From: Chryseobacterium sp. ISL-80 | GTDB lineage: Bacteria > Bacillota > Bacilli > Bacillales > Cytobacillaceae | Reading direction: 5' to 3' | Length of the DNA: 64,000 nucleotides | Assembly (NCBI GenBank): GCA_018613055.1 | Contig: JAGGQZ010000008.1 | Span: forward strand, 1 to 64,000 | In this document: one piece after another, positions 57,504 to 64,000 of the stretch | Numbering within the stretch: the first letter of the stretch is position 1 | Layout of the letters: each line of letters begins with the position of its first letter | Notes under the pieces: model-generated | Database searches by the model: none | What the model was told of the DNA's origin: nothing | What the model saw: only the letters and a program-made list of their open reading frames with translations | Program-made: the position numbers and the translations under genes

Positions 57504-58201
57504 TCTTCATACTTATCCCTTAAACTATTATAAAAAACCTCAGTATTTTCCTTGTGATTAGCAAGCCCATCTCTATATATTTCCATGATATCTCGATATA
57601 ACTTATCCTTTTCGAGATATGCTTGTACTTTTGAATCCTTAATTTGGCCATTCGCTCTTTTCCACTCTGCTTTAAAATAAACTCTTAGAAAATCCTTAAA
57701 ACTAATTATAGACTTTTCTTGTGCAAGTAAATAGTCAACGTCATAATATTTACCCATTCCATCTGCCACTTCTAAGATATGGTTAACCATATAATCTATA
57801 AAATCATTATTACCAGTCTTATCTGGTCCAAAATATAAGATTAGCAGTGTACCCTTTTCTTTCAATTCACTAATTAGCCTCGATAATTCCTGATCCTTTT
57901 CAATTCTGTCAATTCTATTTTTATGGTCGGGATCCCTAAAATAATCATAATCAAACCCTTTAATATAATTTATCACTTTATAAAAAGAAGAAATAAATGC
58001 AACACTTTGTTTCCTTACTTCTTGTATCCATTCAATTCTGGATTTTGAAACAATATTACTTTTAAAATTAGACTTATTTGTTTTATAAACATTATATAGA
58101 TTTACTAATGCAGCGATTAGAGCAATAAATGCAGCAATACTAGCCCAAACAAAGTTTCCTTTATCATCAAAAAAGATATTATATATAGTCAATATTTCCA
58201 C
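57500..58201 (-). CDS. membrane-anchored protein of unknown function (233 aa)
   Basis: One N-terminal transmembrane helix (residues 19-40, VWASIAAFIALIAALVNLY), then a long helical cytosolic part beginning KSRIEWIQEVRKQSVAFISSFYKVI, a start found in a broad group of uncharacterised island-borne proteins. The remainder is charged (DYDYFRDPDHKNRIDRIEKD...). AT-rich like its neighbours. A role in defence or stress is possible but not shown. Confidence 0.7.
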   Translation of the reverse strand: MEILTIYNIFFDDKGNFVWASIAAFIALIAALVNLYNVYKTNKSNFKSNIVSKSRIEWIQEVRKQSVAFISSFYKVINYIKGFDYDYFRDPDHKNRIDRIEKDQELSRLISELKEKGTLLILYFGPDKTGNNDFIDYMVNHILEVADGMGKYYDVDYLLAQEKSIISFKDFLRVYFKAEWKRANGQIKDSKVQAYLEKDKLYRDIMEIYRDGLANHKENTEVFYNSLRDKYEE

Positions 58202-58269
58202 CCCCCACCAAATAATAACAAAGGGACAAACTATTTAAAACTAATTATTTCAACAACTGGTACTCAATA

Positions 58270-58512
58270 TCAATCCAGTTTCTTTCTCAACGTTATGCCT
58301 TCTTCAAAGACCTTTCCTTTCATTGTTCCTACAGAAGAAAAAACACATTTTACAATCTCCCTATTCCGCTTTAGCGGACAAGGTTTTCTATTTACAAATC
58401 TGACCACCATGGTTGTGATAAAGTCATTTTTTCTGTGAAAATAAATAATTCTGGCTGCCTTGAATAATAGTGATCCTATTCGGCAATCCTTAAAATAACC
58501 TAAAAAAGCCAA
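58270..58512 (-). CDS. doubtful ORF, possibly a degraded toxin-like fragment (80 aa)
   Basis: LLFKAARIIYFHRKNDFITTMVVRFVNRKPCPLKRNRE loosely recalls the core of HigB/Gp49-type toxins (R-I-Y-F ... KK/P-x-K...E). The N- and C-terminal parts do not fit and there is no convincing binding site. It lies against the IS110 element, so it may be debris from its insertion region. Confidence 0.25.
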   Translation of the reverse strand: MAFLGYFKDCRIGSLLFKAARIIYFHRKNDFITTMVVRFVNRKPCPLKRNREIVKCVFSSVGTMKGKVFEEGITLRKKLD

Positions 58513-58574
58513 TAAGAAAGCATGGCTGCCGGTCGGAGGGTAACCGTGTATACTTCTATTTGGTTTTGGTTATA

Positions 58575-59714
58575 CTAAATAATTTGTCTTTCTTTAAATG
58601 GCTCCTTGTTTATAAGCATGGAGTAGATGATTCGAAGCATTCGAGGCGATGTCGCAACGAGTGCTTTTTTCTTTCCTCTTCTAGCGGCAGTAGACCAGTA
58701 TTTCGTAGCTAACCATCTATTTCGGCTTCTTGAAACGGCCCAGGCTGCTTCGCACATGGCTGATTTAATGTGCGGATTTCCTTTTGTTGTCCGAGTACTC
58801 TTGCGTTTTCCTGCACTTTCATGATTGCCAGAAGATACACCTGCCCACGAAGCTAAGTGTTGAGAGGTTGGGAATTGGTTCATATCCACTCCAATCTCGG
58901 CAATAATGATGGCTGCTGTATCTTTCTTTATTCCTGGAATGGTCAGAAGCAAATGAAGTTCTTCTTTATATTTTTCCAGAAGCTGGTCAATTCTTTTCTC
59001 AACCTCTAAAATATGTTCCTCCAGCTGTTGAATGTGAAGCCAAGACTGTTTAATTAAAAATCTTTGATGGTCATTAATCGTACCGAAGAGCGAGTCAGTA
59101 ATTAATTGTTTTTTAGATGACATTTTTCCGTGTATCCTGCTTTCGACTTCATCGCCATCTACGTATCCCTGTTCTACCAGTCTCTCAAGCAGCTTTCTCC
59201 CTGAAACCCCAAAGACATCGGAGATAACCGAACTCAGCTTAACGTTTGAACACTCCAGAACCTTCTGAATCCGGTTCTTTTCAGAAGTTAATTGGCCAAT
59301 CCACTTCTTTCGGAGACGTGTGAGGTCTCGAAGCTCCCGGATATCGGACGGGGGCACAAAACTCTTTTCGATGAGTCCGTGTCGCAATAATTTGGCAATC
59401 CACTCGGCATCCGAAACATCTGTTTTTCTTTCTGGAACATTTTTAATCCTTTGGGCATTCGCAAGAGTAATATCAAAAAAGTCTTCAAGGATGTTAAACA
59501 CAGGTTTCCAATAGACTCCGGTGCTTTCCATCGCAATATGGGTAACCCCATGGTCTTCCAGCCATTTCAAAAGACGGAAGAGATCTTTCGCCAAGGTTGG
59601 AAAGGTTTCAGTTATCCTGTTCAAATCTTCGTCTTGTTTGCCGGTGAGAACACAGGCAACGATTGTCTCTGAATGAACGTCAAGACCTGCACAACGTTCA
59701 ATAAATACCTCCAT
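58575..59714 (-). CDS. IS110 family transposase
   Basis: A 379-aa protein. N-terminal RuvC-like DEDD domain (CAGLDVHSETIVACVL; IAMESTGVYWKPVFNIL; RKTDVSDAEWIAKLL). C-terminal Transposase_20 domain: LLTIPGIKKDTAAIIIAEIG, ASWAGVSSGNHESAGKRKSTRTTKGNPHIKSAMCEAAWAVSRS with the catalytic serine region. Full length, no frameshift, so likely active. IS110 enzymes use a bridge RNA encoded in the element's non-coding end to choose target and donor. Confidence 0.95.
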   Translation of the reverse strand: MEVFIERCAGLDVHSETIVACVLTGKQDEDLNRITETFPTLAKDLFRLLKWLEDHGVTHIAMESTGVYWKPVFNILEDFFDITLANAQRIKNVPERKTDVSDAEWIAKLLRHGLIEKSFVPPSDIRELRDLTRLRKKWIGQLTSEKNRIQKVLECSNVKLSSVISDVFGVSGRKLLERLVEQGYVDGDEVESRIHGKMSSKKQLITDSLFGTINDHQRFLIKQSWLHIQQLEEHILEVEKRIDQLLEKYKEELHLLLTIPGIKKDTAAIIIAEIGVDMNQFPTSQHLASWAGVSSGNHESAGKRKSTRTTKGNPHIKSAMCEAAWAVSRSRNRWLATKYWSTAARRGKKKALVATSPRMLRIIYSMLINKEPFKERQII

Positions 59715-59749
59715 AATACCAATCCTCCGCGTGTTAGATCACAAACAGC

Positions 59750-59838
59750 GAGTGGATTTGAAAATAGGCATTTTTCTGTCCGTGGTCATCTTTCCCAAAG
59801 GGAATGAGCCAACAAAGGGTTGATCACCAAATCCACTC
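59750..59838 (-). ncRNA. candidate bridge RNA of the IS110 element
   Basis: The 11-bp arms GAGTGGATTTG (59828-59838, read on minus) and CAAATCCACTC (59760-59750) enclose about 67 nt with an inner hairpin TTCCC-TTT-GGGAA. It lies 36-124 bp upstream of the transposase start, where IS110 bridge RNAs are encoded. The full RNA is probably longer than the closed stem. Confidence 0.6.
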
Positions 59839-60025
59839 AAACAGTTTTTGTTACAGGGTCTTAGCCACCATAAAGAGCCACGTCCTATCAACCGTTTGTG
59901 TCCTCTACATTATGGACAAAGGGAATTTATTTTCATGCATGGGTTGGGAGTCGAAGGAATCATGATAGTTTTTGTTCCCAAAATATTCACTTTAGGATAG
60001 TAATAAAAAAATAGTTTAATGAACA

Positions 60026-60076
60026 CAAAAAAGCCCAACTACTGAGTAAGGCTAAGTTACTCAGTAGTTGAGCTCG
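60026..60076 (-). terminator. strong intrinsic terminator after 60200-60661
   Basis: Stem CAACTACTGAGTAA / TTACTCAGTAGTTG with loop CTTAGCC, then TTTTTT on the minus strand. The stretch 60077-60199 is AT-rich and empty. Confidence 0.8.
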
Positions 60077-60199
60077 TCCCATTCAATTAATTAAATTGTC
60101 GATATTAGTAATCCTTAAGGAAAGTTTATTATAGATTTGGAAGTTTTTTCAATTTTAATTTTAAGGCGAGAAAAAATAATACAAATAAAGTCCTTTTTA

Positions 60200-60661
60200 T
60201 TATGCTAGAAAAGGCAAAAATCCTATTTTCTCTTTATTCGCTTTATAGGGTTTTAGTAATAATACATAGGAATCTAATTTGTCATCAAAAACAAATGATG
60301 CTGCGTACATTACGTAAATCCCTTCTTTGCCTTGCTTTCCATATATTTCTACTAATTTTTGTATATCTTTCTCTTGGTAAGCTTTAAACAATTCTGGTGC
60401 AAGCAAAATAAACTCAGAGATGCGAATCAGTACGTCTTTACCATTCGAGCAGTTAGAAATCTTTTTGAGCAGTTTTGAATCTTTGCTTATTTTTTCATTT
60501 TTAAATACAATCTTTATCGGTCTGGTTCTCTCCACTTCTTGTTCTAATGCCAAGTAAAATAGTTCTTCCTCTTTAAAAATTAAAGTTATTTCATCATTGT
60601 TTTGTTTATCATCGCTCAACGTGTTAGCCATCTGCTTCATTATCTTCCCGTTTATCAGCAT
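60200..60661 (-). CDS. hypothetical protein (153 aa)
   Basis: ATG 60661 after GAAGGAGAG. Soluble and lysine/glutamate-rich: TLIFKEEELFYLALEQEVERTRPIKIVFKNEKISKD, then helical LIRISEFILLAPELFKAYQEKDIQKLVEIYGKQG and a hydrophobic end. No family recognised. Forms with the next two genes a leftward AT-rich block on the island. Confidence 0.65.
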   Translation of the reverse strand: MLINGKIMKQMANTLSDDKQNNDEITLIFKEEELFYLALEQEVERTRPIKIVFKNEKISKDSKLLKKISNCSNGKDVLIRISEFILLAPELFKAYQEKDIQKLVEIYGKQGKEGIYVMYAASFVFDDKLDSYVLLLKPYKANKEKIGFLPFLA

Positions 60662-60695
60662 AATCCGCTCTCCTTCTCCCTAAAGGATTTTAATT

Positions 60696-61433
60696 TTAAA
60701 ATTTGTTATTAATTAGTTTAAAGTTTTCATAATAACTTAAATCAGCAAAATTTATTCCGTTGGAACTAGCGATTGCAGCATGTATTAACTGCTCATATTC
60801 ATTTCCAAACAGGTCTTGATATTGAACAATTATCTTTAAACCATATGTAAGTTCATTAACATCTTTTCCTGGAGCATATATCATGGCTTTAAAACTTTTA
60901 TCATGCTCCTTCTTAACTAATATATAAGAAAAGCCAATTTGCTGTTCTTGAATGACTACATTGTGGTCCTCTGAAGCAACGAATTTAAAATTAATTCCGG
61001 TGATTTGTGCATGGCCCAAACCTATGTTACTTATAATCAAATTAAAATACCATTCCAAACTGTCTTTATCTTCATACGTTGCTTCACCGATATTAATATG
61101 GCTCCACACTTCGCCTGCCAATTGTCCGTTGGAATTATCAAAATCCGTCTTGTTATAACTGATTTTGTATTCAAGTATCGGAATCACAGAAAGTCTATTT
61201 TTCTCATCTTCTACCTTTTTCTGATGCTGTAAGGTTAAATAAACACCCAAAAAGGTTGCGATTCCACCTAATGTACTTCCTAGAAATCCTCCGTAAAATC
61301 CTAACCAATCATATTCTCTTGTCAAAGAAATATGATTGGTAATATTAACAATGTCTAATACTACGAAAAGAAGCGGAATCAACAATATACCAATAAAAAA
61401 AATAAAAACATACTTTCTCAACTTTTTATTCAC
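60696..61433 (-). CDS. two-pass membrane protein with extracytoplasmic/cytosolic beta domain (245 aa)
   Basis: Transmembrane helices at residues 8-28 (VFIFFIGILLIPLLFVVLDIV) and 45-65. The second carries the pattern DWLGFYGGFLGSTLGGIATFLGVYLTLQHQ known from many uncharacterised membrane proteins of islands. It is followed by a short coiled coil and a 160-residue soluble beta domain. Function unknown; lies 34 bp from 60200-60661. Confidence 0.7.
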   Translation of the reverse strand: MNKKLRKYVFIFFIGILLIPLLFVVLDIVNITNHISLTREYDWLGFYGGFLGSTLGGIATFLGVYLTLQHQKKVEDEKNRLSVIPILEYKISYNKTDFDNSNGQLAGEVWSHINIGEATYEDKDSLEWYFNLIISNIGLGHAQITGINFKFVASEDHNVVIQEQQIGFSYILVKKEHDKSFKAMIYAPGKDVNELTYGLKIIVQYQDLFGNEYEQLIHAAIASSNGINFADLSYYENFKLINNKF

Positions 61434-61496
61434 CCCTTATTTACCCAACAATCACTCTTTTTCTATATTAGCAGATAATACCTTTTTAGCATCTAA

Positions 61497-61524
61497 AAAC
61501 AAAAGACCCGCTATACAGCGGTTC
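61497..61524 (-). terminator. terminator after 61531-61878
   Basis: ACCGCT-GTAT-AGCGGGT followed by CTTTTGTTTTT on the minus strand. Confidence 0.7.
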
Positions 61525-61530
61525 CAAATC

Positions 61531-61878
61531 TTAATCTTCCATATCACTGAAAAATGCAGGTACTGGTTCCTTCTTAGGAGGCTCTACTTTACTAAGTTCA
61601 TCCTCAAGTTCTTTAACCAGTTCGAAATATTCCAGCCCTAATTCGGGTTTTTCAGGCTCATTCTCTGCCGCTGGAATATCTTTGTTTACAAAAGAACTTA
61701 AAATTATTTCTTCTGGCTCATCTATTTCCTCGAAGTCAGCGGGTTCACTATTAGCTGGTGTAACCTTTTGGCTCTTTTTCTCTTCATTTAAAGGTATATT
61801 TAGTTCTTTATCACTTTCAATAAGCTCTTCCCAGGCATAAATATAGTCAAGTGGTTTATCTGCTCTAAGATAAACCAT
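61531..61878 (-). CDS. acidic, proline-rich hypothetical protein (115 aa)
   Basis: MVYLRADKPLDYIYAWEELIESDKELNIPL start, then a disordered Glu/Pro-rich region (ANSEPADFEEIDEPEE; VEPPKKEPVPAFF). Its start resembles small proteins accompanying plasmid or ICE genes, but no family can be named. It is the last island gene before att3. Confidence 0.55.
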   Translation of the reverse strand: MVYLRADKPLDYIYAWEELIESDKELNIPLNEEKKSQKVTPANSEPADFEEIDEPEEIILSSFVNKDIPAAENEPEKPELGLEYFELVKELEDELSKVEPPKKEPVPAFFSDMED

Positions 61879-62319
61879 AAGCTGATGTTCTCTTCTGAAG
61901 ACTCCCCTTCTTTATTGTATCAATAATTACAATGTCTTAGGTTCATTACTCATTTAATACAGCCCAATTTTATTATTCACCAATACAGTTTATTATCTAA
62001 ATTATCATTTCTCTTTTCAACTAAACCGGGTTCGATCGTTTAATAATTCCATAAATATTGATTAATCCCTATTTAGAATAACGCCTCCTTGGCAAATAAA
62101 ATGTAAATTCATCATTAAAAAAGCCAATTAAGTGTTAACTTAACTGGCTTTTTTTGACCACATGCTTTTTACTTTGTGCACAAAACAGTGCACAGACTTA
62201 TTTTATTTAATTGAACTAGATTGGTTTAATTGTTTACTGCATTCCACAAGCCCTTATAAATCAAGACTTAATTGATTTCAATTTAACTTATTTAACTCAG
62301 TTTTACTATTGGATTTCCT
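61879..62319. other. non-coding right end of the island
   Basis: No supported gene. Holds a bidirectional terminator (62117-62155, stem GCCAATTAAGT/ACTTAACTGGC) and a perfect inverted repeat TGTGCAC-n6-GTGCACA (62175-62194). The rest is AT-rich. No copy of the prophage TGTCGCCGA arm repeats is present. Confidence 0.6.
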
Positions 62320-62361
62320 CTGGCAGCGTTGAGGTCAGGGGTTCGAGCCCCCTATTCTCCA
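62320..62361 (+). repeat. att3: island-chromosome junction
   Basis: Third exact 42-bp copy of the tRNA-Ala 3' end; the host's original downstream sequence follows. Confidence 0.92.
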
Positions 62362-62370
62362 TTAAAGAAC

Positions 62371-62411
62371 AAAAAGAGGAAACCTATTCATAATGGGTTT
62401 CCTCTTTTTTA
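62371..62411. terminator. original terminator of tRNA-Ala, now behind att3
   Basis: AAAAAGAGGAAACC and GGTTTCCTCTTTTTT arms; also serves the convergent nitronate monooxygenase gene. Confidence 0.8.
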
Positions 62412-62430
62412 TGTTTTCATGAAGTTCCAA

Positions 62431-63510
62431 TTACATATTTCCACTAATCTTATTAGCTTCAGAAATAATACATTTCATTAATTCCTCAACTGTTTGTTTT
62501 TTAGCAAGTCTTGGACTCTGGCCGGACCATAGTGACATAAAGTCCCTGTTTTTTTGGCTAGCTGCTGCTTTCCTGATTGGTTGCGTCAGTGCATTTTGGA
62601 CTGGGAATTGAGGGAATGCCTCCCCTTTTCCCTGCATTTCTTCAATAAACCGGTTTTTAATCCCTCTTGCCCACTTGCCAGAGAAGGCATTGGTTAATAC
62701 CATCTCCTCTTCACCTGCATTCATAATCGCTTCTTTATAAAGATGATGGGCTCCGCTTTCCGTACATGTTAAAAAGGCGGTGCCCATTTGAACAGCTTTT
62801 GCACCTAAGCAAATAGACGCCATTAGTCCTCTTCCATCCATGATGCCGCCAGCAGCAATAACAGGGATTCTTACATGGTCAGCAACCTGGGGGATCAGTG
62901 ACATTAAGCCAATTAAGCTTTCTTTGTCATCGCTGATAAAGTTTCCCCGATGCCCGCCTGCTTCACTACCTTGCACAACTACAGCGTCCATTCCGCTCTT
63001 TTCCGCTTCAATTGCTTCCCTGACTGTTGTTACCGTTCCCAATAACATAATATTGTGAGCTTTAAGCTCGCCAATTACTTTCTTTGAAGGCAGACCAAAA
63101 GTAAAGGAGCAAACCTTGACTTTCTCTTCAATAACAATCTTGATCAGATCATTGAATGTTTCAGCATGATGACTGTATTCAGGGATTTTCACCTGGTGTT
63201 CTTCGTGTAAATTCAAGGCTTGACGAATTGGTTTCAAATCTTTTTCTGCTGATTCAATTTCATCCTGCGTAACATGAAATTCATTCGGCACGAATAGGTT
63301 GATACCGAAATTTTTAGTGGTAAGCTGTTTGATTTCCCTGATTTGTTCCTGCAATGCCTCAGGAGCCATATAGCCTGCCCCAACCATTCCCAATCCTCCT
63401 GAATTGGAGACTGCTGAAATCAGTTGTGAAGTCGTGATGCCACCAGCCATTGGTGCCTGTATAATCGGATGTTCAATATTCAAAAGTTCGGTCACTTCAT
63501 TTTTAAGCAT
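62431..63510 (-). CDS. nitronate monooxygenase (NPD-type, FMN-dependent)
   Basis: A 359-aa TIM-barrel flavoenzyme that oxidises nitronates. Signatures: IEHPIIQAPMAGG, GGLGMVGAGYM, VVVQGSEAGGHRG, PVIAAGGIMDGRGLMASICLGAKAVQMGTAFL (FMN phosphate site) and TNAFSGKWARGI. Length is typical of class II enzymes. Host backbone gene right of att3; monocistronic, its terminator doubling as the tRNA terminator. Confidence 0.9.
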   Translation of the reverse strand: MLKNEVTELLNIEHPIIQAPMAGGITTSQLISAVSNSGGLGMVGAGYMAPEALQEQIREIKQLTTKNFGINLFVPNEFHVTQDEIESAEKDLKPIRQALNLHEEHQVKIPEYSHHAETFNDLIKIVIEEKVKVCSFTFGLPSKKVIGELKAHNIMLLGTVTTVREAIEAEKSGMDAVVVQGSEAGGHRGNFISDDKESLIGLMSLIPQVADHVRIPVIAAGGIMDGRGLMASICLGAKAVQMGTAFLTCTESGAHHLYKEAIMNAGEEEMVLTNAFSGKWARGIKNRFIEEMQGKGEAFPQFPVQNALTQPIRKAAASQKNRDFMSLWSGQSPRLAKKQTVEELMKCIISEANKISGNM

Positions 63511-63600
63511 TGAATTAGCACCTCATTTCATTTGGACTTTACCTATTAATCAATTCTATACGTTCAGAAAATCCCCTTTTTCGAAGGGCAAGTTAAAGAA

Positions 63601-63626
63601 AAAAGGCTGCCATGGACAGCCTTTTT
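63601..63626. terminator. bidirectional terminator
   Basis: AAGGCTG-CCATGGA-CAGCCTTTTT after the malic enzyme gene. Confidence 0.8.
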
Positions 63627-63633
63627 CCGAAAC

Positions 63634-64000
63634 TTATATGGCGATAGTCGTTACTTTTTTATACTCCGGTTTCCACATTGCATCTGCAACGGCTTTCTCA
63701 ACATCATTAATTTCCGTTCCTGCAAGACCTTCTTGGATTGCTGCCCTGGCTACTTCAATCGCAACGTATTCTGATACCTCGCCTAATTTGTTGATCGATG
63801 GAAGCAGCGGTGCGCCAGGTGTATTGCTAAACGACATCTCTGCAACAGCATTTGCGGCTGCAGCCAGCATCCCCTTGGAAATGATCTTTGCTTTTGAGAC
63901 GATTGCTCCAAGGCCTAAACCTGGGAAGACAAAGGCGTTATTTGACTGGCCAATTTCATAGCTGATGCCATTGTATTCAACATTTTCGAATGGGCTGCCG
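63634..64000 (-). CDS. NAD-dependent malic enzyme, C-terminal part (cut by window edge)
   Basis: The visible about 122 residues include [39 protein letters not shown], the conserved end of the malic enzyme NAD(P)-binding domain, and a C-terminal helical region ([23 protein letters not shown]). Malic enzyme converts malate to pyruvate and CO2. The frame runs off the window at 64000, so the start is not seen; which Bacillus paralogue (MaeA/MalS/YtsJ) it is cannot be told. Confidence 0.88.
   Translation of the reverse strand, partial: GSPFENVEYNGISYEIGQSNNAFVFPGLGLGAIVSKAKIISKGMLAAAANAVAEMSFSNTPGAPLLPSINKLGEVSEYVAIEVARAAIQEGLAGTEINDVEKAVADAMWKPEYKKVTTIAI

Larger units (their letters stand above)
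58575..59960 (-). mobile_element. IS110-family insertion sequence (ends approximate)
   Basis: Contains one intact DEDD transposase plus about 245 bp of upstream non-coding, structured DNA, the IS110 layout. No terminal inverted repeats or target duplications are expected in this family; the exact ends were not determined. Confidence 0.75.
45387..62361. mobile_element. 16.9-kb genomic island flanked by att2 and att3, without integrase
   Basis: Bounded by two of the three exact tRNA 3' copies. Contents: alpha-glucoside operon, IS110-family element, unknown membrane and acidic proteins. No recombinase, relaxase or phage gene is seen, so it is a decayed element or one mobilised in trans/cis (CIME-like) by the neighbouring integrase. 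Its left end supplies a new terminator, as the prophage does. Confidence 0.75.

Noticed and set aside
81..62194. CRISPR arrays
   Set aside because: The repeated units found (operators, arm sites, terminators, att cores) are not regularly spaced repeats with unique spacers, and no cas gene is present.
3507..62361. Counting att2 and att3 as additional tRNA genes
   Set aside because: Only the 3' 42 nt are present; the acceptor 5' strand and D arm are missing, so no tRNA can form.

Overview
The window is chromosomal DNA of a low-to-medium GC Gram-positive bacterium of the family Bacillaceae. The evidence is Bacillus-type ribosome binding sites and TTG starts, a Bacillus-type rRNA leader at the left edge, and SPP1/PBSX/skin-like prophage genes. 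The genus is not resolved. The host backbone is 1-3506 and 62362-64000. The left part holds a leftward rrn promoter and leader, a small membrane ORF, a leftward EamA transporter plus two GNAT acetyltransferases, and a rightward MgtC-family gene. It ends in tRNA-Ala(GGC) at 3507-3579. The right part holds a nitronate monooxygenase and the C-terminal part of a malic enzyme.

Two elements stand in tandem at the tRNA. The 42-bp 3' part of the tRNA, from anticodon loop to discriminator base, occurs three times: att1 3538-3579, att2 45387-45428, att3 62320-62361. Each copy is followed within about 10 bp by a fresh intrinsic terminator. att1-att2 is a complete 41.8-kb siphovirus prophage with its tyrosine integrase beside att2 and paired TGTCGCCGA arm-like repeats at both ends. 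att2-att3 is a 16.9-kb island with no integrase of its own. The order fits stepwise accretion, with the prophage arriving last.

Prophage layout, left to right: a rightward accessory (moron) zone at 4.5-10.1 kb with HTH proteins, an RsbR-type STAS protein and a ParA-like/helical-partner operon. Next comes the leftward late region: lysis (10.2-11.9 kb), tail (12-22.1 kb, including a tail chaperone pair with a -1 frameshift site), connector, capsid, scaffold and a miniature Prp-like protease (22-26 kb), then portal and terminase (26.5-31.1 kb). A boundary zone with a sigma-region-4-like regulator and strong terminators follows (31.1-32.7 kb). After that come replication and recombination genes (DnaC-like, DnaD-like, RecT, YqaJ; 33.3-38.2 kb), small early genes, and a Cro/CI-type switch with five 15-bp operators (40.1-40.9 kb). 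The right end is a rightward lysogeny module: SHOCT protein, Ltp-like superinfection-exclusion protein, HsdR-N-like nuclease, ImmA-like peptidase and integrase.

The island carries an alpha-glucoside uptake and hydrolysis operon: ROK repressor, two ABC permeases, binding lipoprotein, a GH15-like/GH31 fusion, a GH31 and a GH13 oligo-1,6-glucosidase. It also carries an IS110-family insertion sequence with a likely bridge RNA and several membrane or acidic proteins of unknown role.

The most noteworthy observation is the capsid maturation set. Scaffold and major capsid protein share an N-terminal VNIKQF(D/E) motif, in the place where phage 80alpha proteins have the host Prp cleavage motif. The gene two positions upstream of the capsid gene encodes a reduced Prp-like cysteine protease, suggesting a phage-private protease-substrate pair. 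Coordinates of short sites and of small genes found by hand may be off by one or two bases.
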